A stretch of DNA of 64,000 nucleotides from UBA2336 sp964419145 (lineage in GTDB: Bacteria; Bacteroidota; Bacteroidia; Cytophagales; Cyclobacteriaceae). Below the pieces are notes generated by a model. That model saw only the letters and a program-made list of their open reading frames with translations. It made no database searches and was not told where the DNA came from. Location: contig CAYQOM010000002.1 of assembly GCA_964419145.1 (NCBI GenBank), forward strand, positions 124,001 to 188,000, in the 5' to 3' direction. Each line of letters begins with the position of its first letter. Within the stretch, counting starts at the first letter, position 1. Position numbers and translations under genes: made by a program. This document shows positions 7,665-15,968 of the stretch, piece after piece.

Positions 7665-8762
7665 TTATTCGTTTACTTCCTGCTTGCTTTTTCTGAACGA
7701 TAAAATCAACACCACAATACCAACAATCACTAACGGAATACTATACAATTGTCCATAATTGATTCCGTATTTATCAATAAAGTCAAGTTCGCTACTTACT
7801 TGTACTTCTTTCAGGTATTCGTAAGCAAAACGTAACGACCAAAGCACAATCATGAAGATTCCAAAAATCCGTCCCTCGGGTAGGTTCGCTTTGTCGCGGT
7901 ACCAGAGCCAGAACAAAAGTGCAAACAGAAGTACGCAGGAAATTGATTCATATAGCTGGGCTGGATGCCGCGGGATAGCATGGGTATTAACAACAGCCGC
8001 AAATTGGCCATTATCTTCTTTACCCAATTTGAAGTTTAGCGTTTCGTCAATATATAGGTGTTCGCGTACATAGCTGGAGTATACCAACCGGTCATACAGT
8101 TTGTTGTTCATGAACGCAGCCGCTCTCAATGAATCTTCATTTGCCTTGAACTCGATGAGTAATTTTATGGGCGGATAACCTTCCGGATTGAGTTCACCAG
8201 AACCCGTTGTGAAATGAACTTCTTCTATACCCGGATCACTTTTTAATACTTCCGATACATTTCGGGCAAATACTACACCGCTGTTTGATTCGGTTGGCTT
8301 GCCAATGATTTCGGAATTGAAAAAATTACCCAAACGAATTAAAGCACCGGTTAGGGCAACCAAAATCACAATGCGATCAAGAATCTGTAAGTAAGACTGA
8401 CCAGGTCTTTTTTTGCGTGCATATAACCACAAGGCAAACAAAATACCGAAGGCAGCACCGTGGCTGGCCAATCCGCCTTCCCATATTTTAAGAATATCAA
8501 TCGGGTTTGAGAGATAGCGCTCGGGTTCATAAAACAACACGTGACCTAAGCGTGCACCGATAATGGTAGCAATAACCATATAAATGGTTAGCGTATCTAC
8601 ATCCTTTTCGGGTTTGCCCTCTTGTTTAAAGATGTAGTATAAAATCTGCTGGCTTAACAAGAAGCCCAAGGCAAACAATAGTCCATACCAACGGAGGGTT
8701 ACCGGCCCAATTGAAAAGATGTCGGGGCTGGCATTCCAGATTATATAACTCAGTAAACTCAT
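7665..8762 (-). CDS. lgt: prolipoprotein diacylglyceryl transferase, with a large insertion
   Basis: Integral membrane enzyme that moves diacylglycerol from phosphatidylglycerol onto the lipobox Cys of prolipoproteins. Signature pieces are GARLGHVLFYEPERY (69-83), GGLASHGA (96-103), the Lgt motif with R143 and N146 in LIRLGNFFNSEIIG, and HPAQLYES (266-273). At 365 aa it is about 75 residues longer than E. coli Lgt because of a hydrophilic insertion at roughly 168-258, between the signature helix and HPAQLYE, as is seen in Bacteroidota relatives. A TATATTTG box ends 5 nt before the ATG. The BamA-like gene follows directly. Confidence 0.95.
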   Translation of the reverse strand: MSLLSYIIWNASPDIFSIGPVTLRWYGLLFALGFLLSQQILYYIFKQEGKPEKDVDTLTIYMVIATIIGARLGHVLFYEPERYLSNPIDILKIWEGGLASHGAAFGILFALWLYARKKRPGQSYLQILDRIVILVALTGALIRLGNFFNSEIIGKPTESNSGVVFARNVSEVLKSDPGIEEVHFTTGSGELNPEGYPPIKLLIEFKANEDSLRAAAFMNNKLYDRLVYSSYVREHLYIDETLNFKLGKEDNGQFAAVVNTHAIPRHPAQLYESISCVLLFALLFWLWYRDKANLPEGRIFGIFMIVLWSLRFAYEYLKEVQVSSELDFIDKYGINYGQLYSIPLVIVGIVVLILSFRKSKQEVNE

Positions 8763-8767
8763 GGTCG

Positions 8768-8775
8768 CAAATATA
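8768..8775 (-). promoter_or_regulatory. possible -7 box abutting the lgt start
   Basis: TATATTTG on the minus strand fits TAnnTTTG, but it ends only 5 nt before the lgt ATG, so a transcript from it would be nearly leaderless. No clear -33 TTG is seen. Confidence 0.3.
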
Positions 8776-8813
8776 TACGGATTATGGATTAATTGAAGAT
8801 TGAAAAATAGGGA

Positions 8814-10658
8814 TTAGTGGGCTTCTAATAAAGCAAGTTCTTCGGTAAATCCCGATGATAATATGGGAAATCTGCACCACGATCGTGGGTCTACATTAAA
8901 ATCATCCAGGTGGAAGGATGGGGCCAGCCGTTCGCGTTTCCATTGATTAGCAGCCCACATGCGGAAGAATTTCCTGATATGGTTTTTCAGGGCGGTTTTG
9001 TCAGCAAAATCTGACTTTAAAATCTCAAATACTTCAAGTGGTGATTTTCTTTTCAATATAGCTTGTCGCTCAATGGCCATCAGCACACCATATGGCATCA
9101 GGTCGTCTTCATCGGTTTGATTTTTTTCGGACGGACGAAGTTCCGCTGTGGGTTGTAAGTTATTCACATGCTTCAATCCAGTATACACCAACTCGTGTTC
9201 AGCCCATTTCAGCCATGCCAAAATGGTAGGCTTGCCAATGCCGGCAATTGGTGCCAGGCTGCCGCTGGTATCGCCATCCATGGTGGCGTAGCCTACATCG
9301 CCTTCACTACGGTTTGACGTGGTAAGCAATATGCTTTGCCGGATGTTGGCCAACATCCAGATGATGGGAGAGCGTGCCCGTGCCTGTATGTTTTGCAACG
9401 CAATATCATCCTGATCCCACGTTAATGTTCGACCTAAACTTTTTTCAATTTTTTCAGTGTACGCATCAACCTCATCTTGAATACCCCAATGGTAAAATGT
9501 TGCGCCTAAGGATATGGCTAATGACTGGGCAGCCTCAAGTGTTTTTTTAGATGAATTTTTGGAGCCTTGATATGCACAGACCAACAATTGCTTTACCGCG
9601 TCTTGTTGATTTTTAACAACTGTTAACCCGATGCTGTTGCAAAACACATCCCAGCCCAGTGTGTCGCTGGCCCGTTTCACCATTTCGGCTACCAGTACGG
9701 CACACATGGAAGAATCGGCACCACCGCTAAGGGAAAGTGCAAAGCCTTTGGCCTTACTTTTCCGAAGGTAGTCGTACAAGGCCAGGGTTGCCGCTTTGGT
9801 TAATTCCTCATTGCGGTCTTTTGAATCGGCTAAAAGTTTACGCTCACTTTTTTCAGGATGATCAAAATCAATTTCGCAGGTTAACACATTGAACCGTTTA
9901 AACGACAAGCGGTTGTTTTGTGCGATTAATTCGCCTCGTTGGGCAAAAAGAATATCTCCATCATAAATCATGCGGCCTGCTTCATTACCCAACAGGTTGC
10001 AGAAAATATAAACACAGTTGAATAATCTTGATCCATCGAGCGCCACTTCTCCTTCGCGGTTGCTGCTCTTGCCCATAGCAAAATGGCTGGCACTCGGATT
10101 GAGGATTAGATCAACGCCTCGTTTTTGAAAATTATAGCCGGGTCTTTTCTCTTTACTCCACCCATCTTCACAAATTTCAATTCCAAAGCGAATGCCGTTC
10201 GATTCATATATGAGATCACCAGCCTGGAAGGTTACTCCCTGGCGAGTTAACGTGATCACTTTTCCGGCCTGCCACGGAGTAAACCATCTTGGCTCATAGT
10301 GAACACCATCATTCGGCAAATTTTGTTTCAAGGTAATTCCAAGAATCTCCTTGTTGTGAATAACACATGAACCGTTGTAGGTGCGCCCGTCAATGCGAAG
10401 CGGTAACCCGATGTTGACTGTGATATCAGCACAATGCTCTTTCAGTTTCAGCAATTGCTCAAAGGCGCTTTCACTGAGCCAGTCGCTGAGAAATACATCT
10501 TCGCATCCATAGCCAGTAGTGCATAGCTCGGGCAGACAAAGTATGCGGGCACCTTCTTGCTTAGCGTGATGAATGGCCTCAATAATATTTTCTGCATTTC
10601 CTTTCCAATCGAAAGGAGTCTGGTTTAAGGTTGCGCCTGCCAGTTTTAATCGTTTCAC
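8814..10658 (-). CDS. nadE: glutamine-dependent NAD+ synthetase
   Basis: Makes NAD+ from nicotinic acid adenine dinucleotide, ATP and glutamine-derived ammonia. The N-terminal carbon-nitrogen hydrolase (glutaminase) domain carries the E44-K111-C163 triad (PELCTTGYG, LKQNLPND, IEICEDGW). The C-terminal synthetase domain has the PP-loop SGGADSS (311-317) and continues to residue 614, the usual size for the two-domain form. The start ATG overlaps the stop of rnc by 4 bp (ATGA), indicating translational coupling in an acpP-fabF-rnc-nadE unit. Confidence 0.96.
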   Translation of the reverse strand: MKRLKLAGATLNQTPFDWKGNAENIIEAIHHAKQEGARILCLPELCTTGYGCEDVFLSDWLSESAFEQLLKLKEHCADITVNIGLPLRIDGRTYNGSCVIHNKEILGITLKQNLPNDGVHYEPRWFTPWQAGKVITLTRQGVTFQAGDLIYESNGIRFGIEICEDGWSKEKRPGYNFQKRGVDLILNPSASHFAMGKSSNREGEVALDGSRLFNCVYIFCNLLGNEAGRMIYDGDILFAQRGELIAQNNRLSFKRFNVLTCEIDFDHPEKSERKLLADSKDRNEELTKAATLALYDYLRKSKAKGFALSLSGGADSSMCAVLVAEMVKRASDTLGWDVFCNSIGLTVVKNQQDAVKQLLVCAYQGSKNSSKKTLEAAQSLAISLGATFYHWGIQDEVDAYTEKIEKSLGRTLTWDQDDIALQNIQARARSPIIWMLANIRQSILLTTSNRSEGDVGYATMDGDTSGSLAPIAGIGKPTILAWLKWAEHELVYTGLKHVNNLQPTAELRPSEKNQTDEDDLMPYGVLMAIERQAILKRKSPLEVFEILKSDFADKTALKNHIRKFFRMWAANQWKRERLAPSFHLDDFNVDPRSWCRFPILSSGFTEELALLEAH

Positions 10659-11404
10659 GATAATGCCTCCAGTATTTTTAATTGTTCGCAGGTTTTGTAA
10701 GCGGCATCTTGCTCTGCTTTTTTCTTGCTATTGCCAAAGCCAGTTCCCGCTACAGTATTGTCAATGATTACCTGAGCGGTAAACTCCTTGTGTATTCTGC
10801 CTTTTTTGATGTCAACAATTTCAAAGCGAACCTCCTTGTTTTCGCGCTGGCACCATTCAATCACTTTGCTTTTAAAGTTGGTTTGTGTACTCACCAGTTC
10901 ATCCAAATCATAATTGGGTACGATGAGTTTGTTGATAACAAAACGTTTGGTGCGAAGATATCCTTTGTCGAGGTAGATTGCGCCCACAATGGCTTCCAGG
11001 GTATTTCCAAGAATTACTTGTTGTAATTGCTGATTTTTTTGGTCGTACTGAACGATGTTGCCAATTCCGATTTTGCGAGCCAACAGGTTCAACGACTCAC
11101 GATTTACAATTCGTGAACGCATTTCTGTCAGAAAGCCTTCTGTTTTATAAGGGAATTTCTTGAATAAAAAATCAGCGACTGCGGCACCGAGAATGGCATC
11201 ACCCAAATACTCCAGCCGTTCGTTGTTTTCCTTAAAACCATTGCCGTTCTCTTTTACAATCGAACTATGGCGCGTGGCCAGCCGATACAGTTCCAGGTTA
11301 ACCGGAGTGAAGCCCGCTATGTTATGAATAGCTGTGATCAGCTGTTTGTCGGATGAGGATTTTTTACCGGTGATTTTAAGAATTCGCCACACGTGATCAG
11401 GCAC
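10655..11404 (-). CDS. rnc: ribonuclease III
   Basis: Double-strand-specific endoribonuclease for rRNA and mRNA processing, 249 aa. The RNase III signature NERLEYLGDAILG is present near residue 65, with the downstream acidic residue in EAIVGAIYLDKGY. A dsRNA-binding domain follows (about 172-245, with the basic GNSKKKAEQDAAYKTCEQL helix). It sits 57 bp behind fabF and overlaps nadE. The acpP-fabF-rnc order is the common Bacteroidota and Gram-positive arrangement. Confidence 0.96.
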   Translation of the reverse strand: MPDHVWRILKITGKKSSSDKQLITAIHNIAGFTPVNLELYRLATRHSSIVKENGNGFKENNERLEYLGDAILGAAVADFLFKKFPYKTEGFLTEMRSRIVNRESLNLLARKIGIGNIVQYDQKNQQLQQVILGNTLEAIVGAIYLDKGYLRTKRFVINKLIVPNYDLDELVSTQTNFKSKVIEWCQRENKEVRFEIVDIKKGRIHKEFTAQVIIDNTVAGTGFGNSKKKAEQDAAYKTCEQLKILEALS

Positions 11405-11461
11405 AAATATTTAATCCCCTAAGGTAAGCAAAGGGATTTAATTGACCGATAAACATGGGAA

Positions 11462-12709
11462 TCAGGCTTTGCGGAAAATGATGGAGGCATTGTGGCCACC
11501 AAAGCCAAACGTGTTGCTCAAGGCAACTTTTACATCGCGTTTTTGCGCTTTGTTGAGCGTCAGGTTCAAACGCGAATCCAACTGGTCGTCAGGTGTTGAG
11601 TTATTGATGGTAGGAGGCACAACACCTTCGTTGATGGCCATCAAACAGGCCAGCGCTTCAATAGCACCGGCTGCACCGAGTAAATGCCCAGTCATGGATT
11701 TGGTTGAGCTGATGTTCATCTTAAATACATGCTCGCCAAATACCTGGGTAATGGCTTTAATTTCCCCGATATCGCCAAGAGGGGTTGAGGTTCCGTGTGT
11801 GTTGATGTAATCCACTTCTTGTGGTTTGATACCCGCATCTTCCAACGCGTTTTCCATTACTTTGGTAATGCCGGCACCTTCGGGGTGCGGGGCTGTAATG
11901 TGGTACGCATCGGCAGACATGCCACCGCCAATCACTTCGGCATAAATTTTTGCACCGCGCTTTTTGGCGTGCTCGTACTCTTCAAGTACCAATGCACCGG
12001 CACCTTCTCCCAACACAAAACCATCGCGCTCCTTGTCGTACGGACGTGAAGCCGTTTCAGGAGAATCATTTCGCTCGGATAATGCCTTCATGGCGTTAAA
12101 TCCACCAACACCCGCTTCGCAAACGGCAGCTTCAGATCCACCGGAAACAATTACATCCGCCTTACCTAAACGAATGTAGGTGAAAGCATCGTAAATGGCG
12201 TTGGTTGAAGATGCACAAGCAGATACGGTAACGAAGTTAGGGCCACGGAAACCGTACTTGATGGAGATGTGACCAGCACTCAGGTCGGGGATCATTTTTG
12301 GAATGAAGAACGGGTTGAAGCGTGGTGTGCCATCGCCTTTGGCGAATGACTTTACTTCTTCCTGAAAGGTAAGTAACCCTCCGATGCCCGAGCCCCAGAT
12401 TACACCAATGCGATGCGGATCCAGTTCTGACAGCGGAAGGTTTGAGTCTTTGATGGCCTCATCGGCAACCACCATTGCGTATTGCGCGAAGGGGTCCATC
12501 TTGCGGGCCTCCTTGCGATCCATAAAATTACCGATGTCGAAGTTTTTCACTTCGCAGGCAAATTTGGTTTTAAAAAGAGTAGCATCGAAACGGGTTATAG
12601 GGGCAGCACCACTGGTACCGGCTTTCAGTCCATCCCAGTATTCCCTAAGGGTGTTCCCGATAGGGGTAAGTGCACCAAGTCCGGTGACAACTACTCGCTT
12701 TAAAGTCAT
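11462..12709 (-). CDS. fabF: 3-oxoacyl-[acyl-carrier-protein] synthase II
   Basis: Condensing enzyme that elongates acyl-ACP with malonyl-ACP. Thiolase fold, 415 aa. Catalytic Cys165 is in TVSACASSTN, and the two catalytic His are in NTHGTSTPLGD and TGHLLGAAGAIEAL, giving the C-H-H triad of FabB/FabF. It ends GHNASIIFRKA, as is typical. acpP lies 33 bp upstream and supplies its carrier substrate. Confidence 0.97.
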   Translation of the reverse strand: MTLKRVVVTGLGALTPIGNTLREYWDGLKAGTSGAAPITRFDATLFKTKFACEVKNFDIGNFMDRKEARKMDPFAQYAMVVADEAIKDSNLPLSELDPHRIGVIWGSGIGGLLTFQEEVKSFAKGDGTPRFNPFFIPKMIPDLSAGHISIKYGFRGPNFVTVSACASSTNAIYDAFTYIRLGKADVIVSGGSEAAVCEAGVGGFNAMKALSERNDSPETASRPYDKERDGFVLGEGAGALVLEEYEHAKKRGAKIYAEVIGGGMSADAYHITAPHPEGAGITKVMENALEDAGIKPQEVDYINTHGTSTPLGDIGEIKAITQVFGEHVFKMNISSTKSMTGHLLGAAGAIEALACLMAINEGVVPPTINNSTPDDQLDSRLNLTLNKAQKRDVKVALSNTFGFGGHNASIIFRKA

Positions 12710-12742
12710 ACGTAAAAAATGTGCGTGAGGTAAAAGGTCGTC

Positions 12743-12982
12743 TTACTTCTTAACGTTCTGTTCCAGGTAAGAGATCGCCTGGCCAACGGTAGAAATGTTT
12801 TCGGCCTGATCGTCAGGAATAGAAATGTTGAATTCCTTTTCGAACTCCATAATCAGTTCAACAGTATCAAGGGAGTCAGCGCCAAGGTCGTTGGTAAAGC
12901 TTGCTTCAGGAGTAACTTCAGATTCTTCAACACCGAGTTTGTCGATGATAATCTGTTTTACTTTTTGTGCGATTTCAGACAT
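12743..12982 (-). CDS. acpP: acyl carrier protein
   Basis: Acidic 79-aa carrier for fatty-acid synthesis. The phosphopantetheine attachment Ser37 lies in the canonical LGADSLDTVEL motif; the rest is the four-helix ACP fold (VKQIIIDKLGVEESEV.., IPDDQAENI..). It is the first gene of the acpP-fabF-rnc-nadE group. A TTTG-N20-TTTCTTTG promoter candidate lies about 28 nt upstream of the ATG. Confidence 0.98.
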   Translation of the reverse strand: MSEIAQKVKQIIIDKLGVEESEVTPEASFTNDLGADSLDTVELIMEFEKEFNISIPDDQAENISTVGQAISYLEQNVKK

Positions 12983-13014
12983 GTTTTTAAGGTTTTAAGA
13001 TTTAAAAATCCCTG

Positions 13015-13046
13015 CAAAGAAAGATATTTACTGCAATATTGTCAAA
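13015..13046 (-). promoter_or_regulatory. candidate promoter for acpP
   Basis: On the minus strand TTTG (13046-13043), a 20-nt spacer and TTTCTTTG (13022-13015) match the Bacteroidota TTTG-N19-21-TAnnTTTG pattern with one mismatch in the -7 box. The predicted start site leaves a leader of about 28 nt before acpP. Confidence 0.45.
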
Positions 13047-13097
13047 CTTTTTTAATCCGGGCCGATATGCCCAAAACCCGCTGAAATTGCACCGGAA

Positions 13098-13520
13098 ATG
13101 AAGAAAACCAAGCTGGTTATTGAGTATGATTTCGACTTCGAACTGGCCGGCATTATCTCGGCTTTGAAAGGTTATAAACTGGCCTGGGAGATTAATCAGA
13201 AACTGGGTGTAAAGCTTGTGCGGCAGCCCGATCTGGCGGTTGGATTCAAAAATCAGGAGGAACGATATTTTTCTTTTTATGCATATGAAACGCGTCTCAA
13301 TCGATTGAAACTGTTTAAAAACAAACCTATCGATTACGAGACCGGAAAGTATTTTCTGGTGCCTGAATTTCCTCGTTTTGATTTTATACTTTTGACAGCA
13401 TCAGAAGATGTTAATTTTACTTCTATGGTTCTGCAAGCGATAAAAGAAATTCCTTCCATTGAACTGGTAGCTCCCATAGCGGCTGATTCGTTAAAGTCGA
13501 GAAGTAACTTTGTTTTTTAA
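13098..13520 (+). CDS. IPExxxVDY family protein
   Basis: 140-aa conserved Bacteroidota protein of unknown function. The family is named for a C-terminal IPExxxVDY-like stretch, present here in altered form as IPSIELVAPI. The N-terminus KTKLVIEYDFDFELAGI and the central DYKLAW-like segment (YKLAWEINQKLG) match the family pattern. It sits 36 bp upstream of pyk on the same strand, an association common in this phylum, so the two are probably cotranscribed. No catalytic residues are recognisable. Confidence 0.85.
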   Translation: MKKTKLVIEYDFDFELAGIISALKGYKLAWEINQKLGVKLVRQPDLAVGFKNQEERYFSFYAYETRLNRLKLFKNKPIDYETGKYFLVPEFPRFDFILLTASEDVNFTSMVLQAIKEIPSIELVAPIAADSLKSRSNFVF

Positions 13521-13556
13521 CACCTGTACCCACAACCTTTTTAGAATTTCGTAAAC

Positions 13557-14984
13557 ATGGAAATGATATCGTACAATAAAACCAAAATTGTTGCCACTGT
13601 AGGTCCTGCCTCCAACTCACGCGAGATGCTTCGCGCGCTCATCAAAGAGGGCGTTGATGTGTTTCGTTTGAATTTCTCACATGGTTCTCATGAGGATCAC
13701 CAAAAAGTGATCAATACCGTTCGTGAGTTGAATGAAGAACTTGGCTCAACGGTTGCGTTGCTTTTGGATTTGCAAGGCCCTAAAATTCGCGTGCAGGAAG
13801 TTGAGGCGGATGTAGTGTTGGAGCGAGGTCAGGAGTTTATCATTACCACGAGGCAGTTGAAAGGGAACCGTGAAATTGCCAGTACATCGTACCAGCAACT
13901 ACCTAAAGATGTGAAGAAGGGTGATGTGATACTGGTGGATGACGGTAAGATTGAATTGAAAGTGAAGGAAGTTCGTGATATTGATGTGGTAACCGAAGTT
14001 GTATACGGTGGCCCGTTGAAATCACGCAAGGGAATAAACATGCCCTTTACCAAAGTATCGGCACCATCACTTACGGAAAAAGATTTAAAAGATCTTGAAT
14101 TCGGGATTAAGAACAACCTGGACTGGATTGCACTTTCGTTTGTGCGTAAGGCGCAGGATATAAAAATTTTGAGAAGCATTTTGGAAGAGCATCAGTCGCT
14201 TTCGCGCATTGTGGCCAAGATTGAAAAGCCCGAAGCGCTGAGCAACATTGATGAGATTATTGCGGCTACCGATGCCGTGATGGTAGCGCGTGGCGATTTA
14301 GGTGTGGAGATCTGGTTGGAAGAAGTGCCGATGGTTCAAAAAATGCTGGTAGAGAAATGCAATGCCGCGGCCAAGCCGGTAATTGTAGCCACGCAGATGA
14401 TGGAGAGCATGATTGAAAATCCGCGTCCTACACGTGCAGAGACAAATGACGTTGCCAATGCCGTAATGGACGGGGCTGATGCCGTGATGCTCTCTGCGGA
14501 AACAGCAGCAGGTAAATACCCCATTGAAGTGGTGCGCAGTATGGTGCGTACAATTGCTTCGGTGGAGAAAAATGAAAAGTTGTATTACCGTTTCCGGGAA
14601 GTAGACCCAAAGTCTCCGGTATACATCAACGACAGCCTCGTGTTGGCTGCCTGCAAGTTGGCAAAGGATGTTGGCGCAAAAGCCATTGTGGGTATGACAG
14701 CTTCGGGTTACACAGCATTTAAATCATCTTCATACCGACCGAATACCAATATTTTTGTTTTTACCAGTAACAAGTACCTGATCAATACCATCAACCTGGT
14801 GTGGGGTGCCCGGGGTTATCACTACAACAAGGTAAATTCAACAGATGAGACTATTGCTGATGTTGAATCCATCCTGAAAAAAGAAGGGCATGTACAAAGC
14901 GGTGACATTTTCATCACGATGGCCAGTATGCCCATTCAGGAACGTCAGCGTACCAATACCCTGAAGATTAATATCGTAAAATAG
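13557..14984 (+). CDS. pyk: pyruvate kinase
   Basis: Converts phosphoenolpyruvate and ADP to pyruvate and ATP. 475 aa with the N-terminal KTKIVATVGPAS strand, the RLNFSHG substrate loop, the B-domain (about 70-170), the active-site signature KIEKPEALSNID with the catalytic Lys, VARGDLGVE and a C-terminal regulatory domain. ATG 13557 is used; ATG 13563 is an alternative two codons later. Organisation with the IPExxxVDY gene suggests one transcript. Confidence 0.97.
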   Translation: MEMISYNKTKIVATVGPASNSREMLRALIKEGVDVFRLNFSHGSHEDHQKVINTVRELNEELGSTVALLLDLQGPKIRVQEVEADVVLERGQEFIITTRQLKGNREIASTSYQQLPKDVKKGDVILVDDGKIELKVKEVRDIDVVTEVVYGGPLKSRKGINMPFTKVSAPSLTEKDLKDLEFGIKNNLDWIALSFVRKAQDIKILRSILEEHQSLSRIVAKIEKPEALSNIDEIIAATDAVMVARGDLGVEIWLEEVPMVQKMLVEKCNAAAKPVIVATQMMESMIENPRPTRAETNDVANAVMDGADAVMLSAETAAGKYPIEVVRSMVRTIASVEKNEKLYYRFREVDPKSPVYINDSLVLAACKLAKDVGAKAIVGMTASGYTAFKSSSYRPNTNIFVFTSNKYLINTINLVWGARGYHYNKVNSTDETIADVESILKKEGHVQSGDIFITMASMPIQERQRTNTLKINIVK

Positions 14985-14991
14985 GTTACTG

Positions 14992-15813
14992 TTATTTGGT
15001 GTAATTTACACTGAGTACGGGTACCGGACTGTGATAGGTTACACTTTCGGCAATGCCCAACGTATACGTGGGTAGTCCCTTTCGTGTTCGCGTAACAATG
15101 CCGGCAATTCCTTGCTTTTCATCCGCAAGGAAATGTGCAATACCACGATGTACATCGTAGTCGCAATGAATGGCCTGTGTAAATTTTAGCTTGTTATTTT
15201 TCTTTTCAAACCACTTGAATCTTTCCTAGATATAGTGTGTGTCTTTGAAATTAATGGGGGTATTTACATAGAGTAGTTGAACCTGAGCTTTTACCGTTTG
15301 AGCAAATTCCATGATTCCTGCGGCAGCTTTTTCACAACCATCTTCAAAGTTTGATGCAAAAGTTAATCGTTTCAGATTTTTAAGCGTGTGATTTTTCTGT
15401 ACCGACAGCACCGGGCAATCGGCACCTCGCAAAACTTTCTGCGCGTTGGAACCAACAAACGGATGATTCTTTTCGGCTGTGCCATGTGAACCCATAATGA
15501 TCAAGTCAGCTTTCCACTTTTTAGCTGTAGTGATTATCACCTGAAAGGGAGTGCCGATTTCCAATTGTGTGGTGATGGTTATTTTCTCGTATTGTTCCTG
15601 ATCTTTCTTGAGGTGTTGCCTAGCCTTGTTTACAGCATTCTTTAATTCAGGATAGTTGGTAAAATCTTCAGGGAGTTTCTCCAATCCATTTGTCGTATAA
15701 ATTACATGAAGCAATAAAATTTCAGCCTTTAGTTCAGCGGCCAATTCGGAACCAACCTTTAATGCATTTTTTGCACAGGCAGAAAAGTCGGTTGGAATGA
15801 GTATGCGTTTCAT
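14992..15813 (-). pseudogene. tandem-domain universal stress protein interrupted by an in-frame TAG
   Basis: The first 195 codons (15813-15226) encode a complete UspA domain, with ATP-binding pattern G-x2-G-x9-G-(S/T) in MGSHGTAEKNHPFVGSNA, and the start of a second domain ending KDTHYI. A TAG at 15228-15226 follows. Beyond it the same frame continues without another stop for 77 codons (ERFKWFEKKN.. to ..GIAESVTYHSPVPVLSVNYTK) and ends at TAA 14994-14992. Together this makes a ~273-residue tandem UspA protein of the length usual in Bacteroidota. Either a point mutation truncated it, or the amber is read through or is a sequence error. It diverges from a P-type ATPase. Confidence 0.85.
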
Positions 15814-15930
15814 AACAATTTTGGTTTTCTGAGCGATACGTTCAAGTACCTGTTTTTACTGCTAAATTTTTATGATACTGGTCAGCACACTACCTGATAA
15901 TCATCACATGGCCAGCTTGACTAACCCATG

Positions 15931-15938
15931 TATATTTG
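15931..15938 (+). promoter_or_regulatory. candidate -7 box upstream of the P-type ATPase
   Basis: TATATTTG matches TAnnTTTG and would give a leader of about 26 nt. No -33 TTG at the right spacing was found. Confidence 0.35.
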
Positions 15939-15968
15939 AGAAATCGTACCCATGGAAAGTAAGCCACA

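Noticed and set aside
11405..11461. Hairpin AATCCC/GGGATT between rnc and fabF as a terminator
   Set aside because: The stem is short with a large loop and no T-tract, and rnc-fabF cotranscription is usual.
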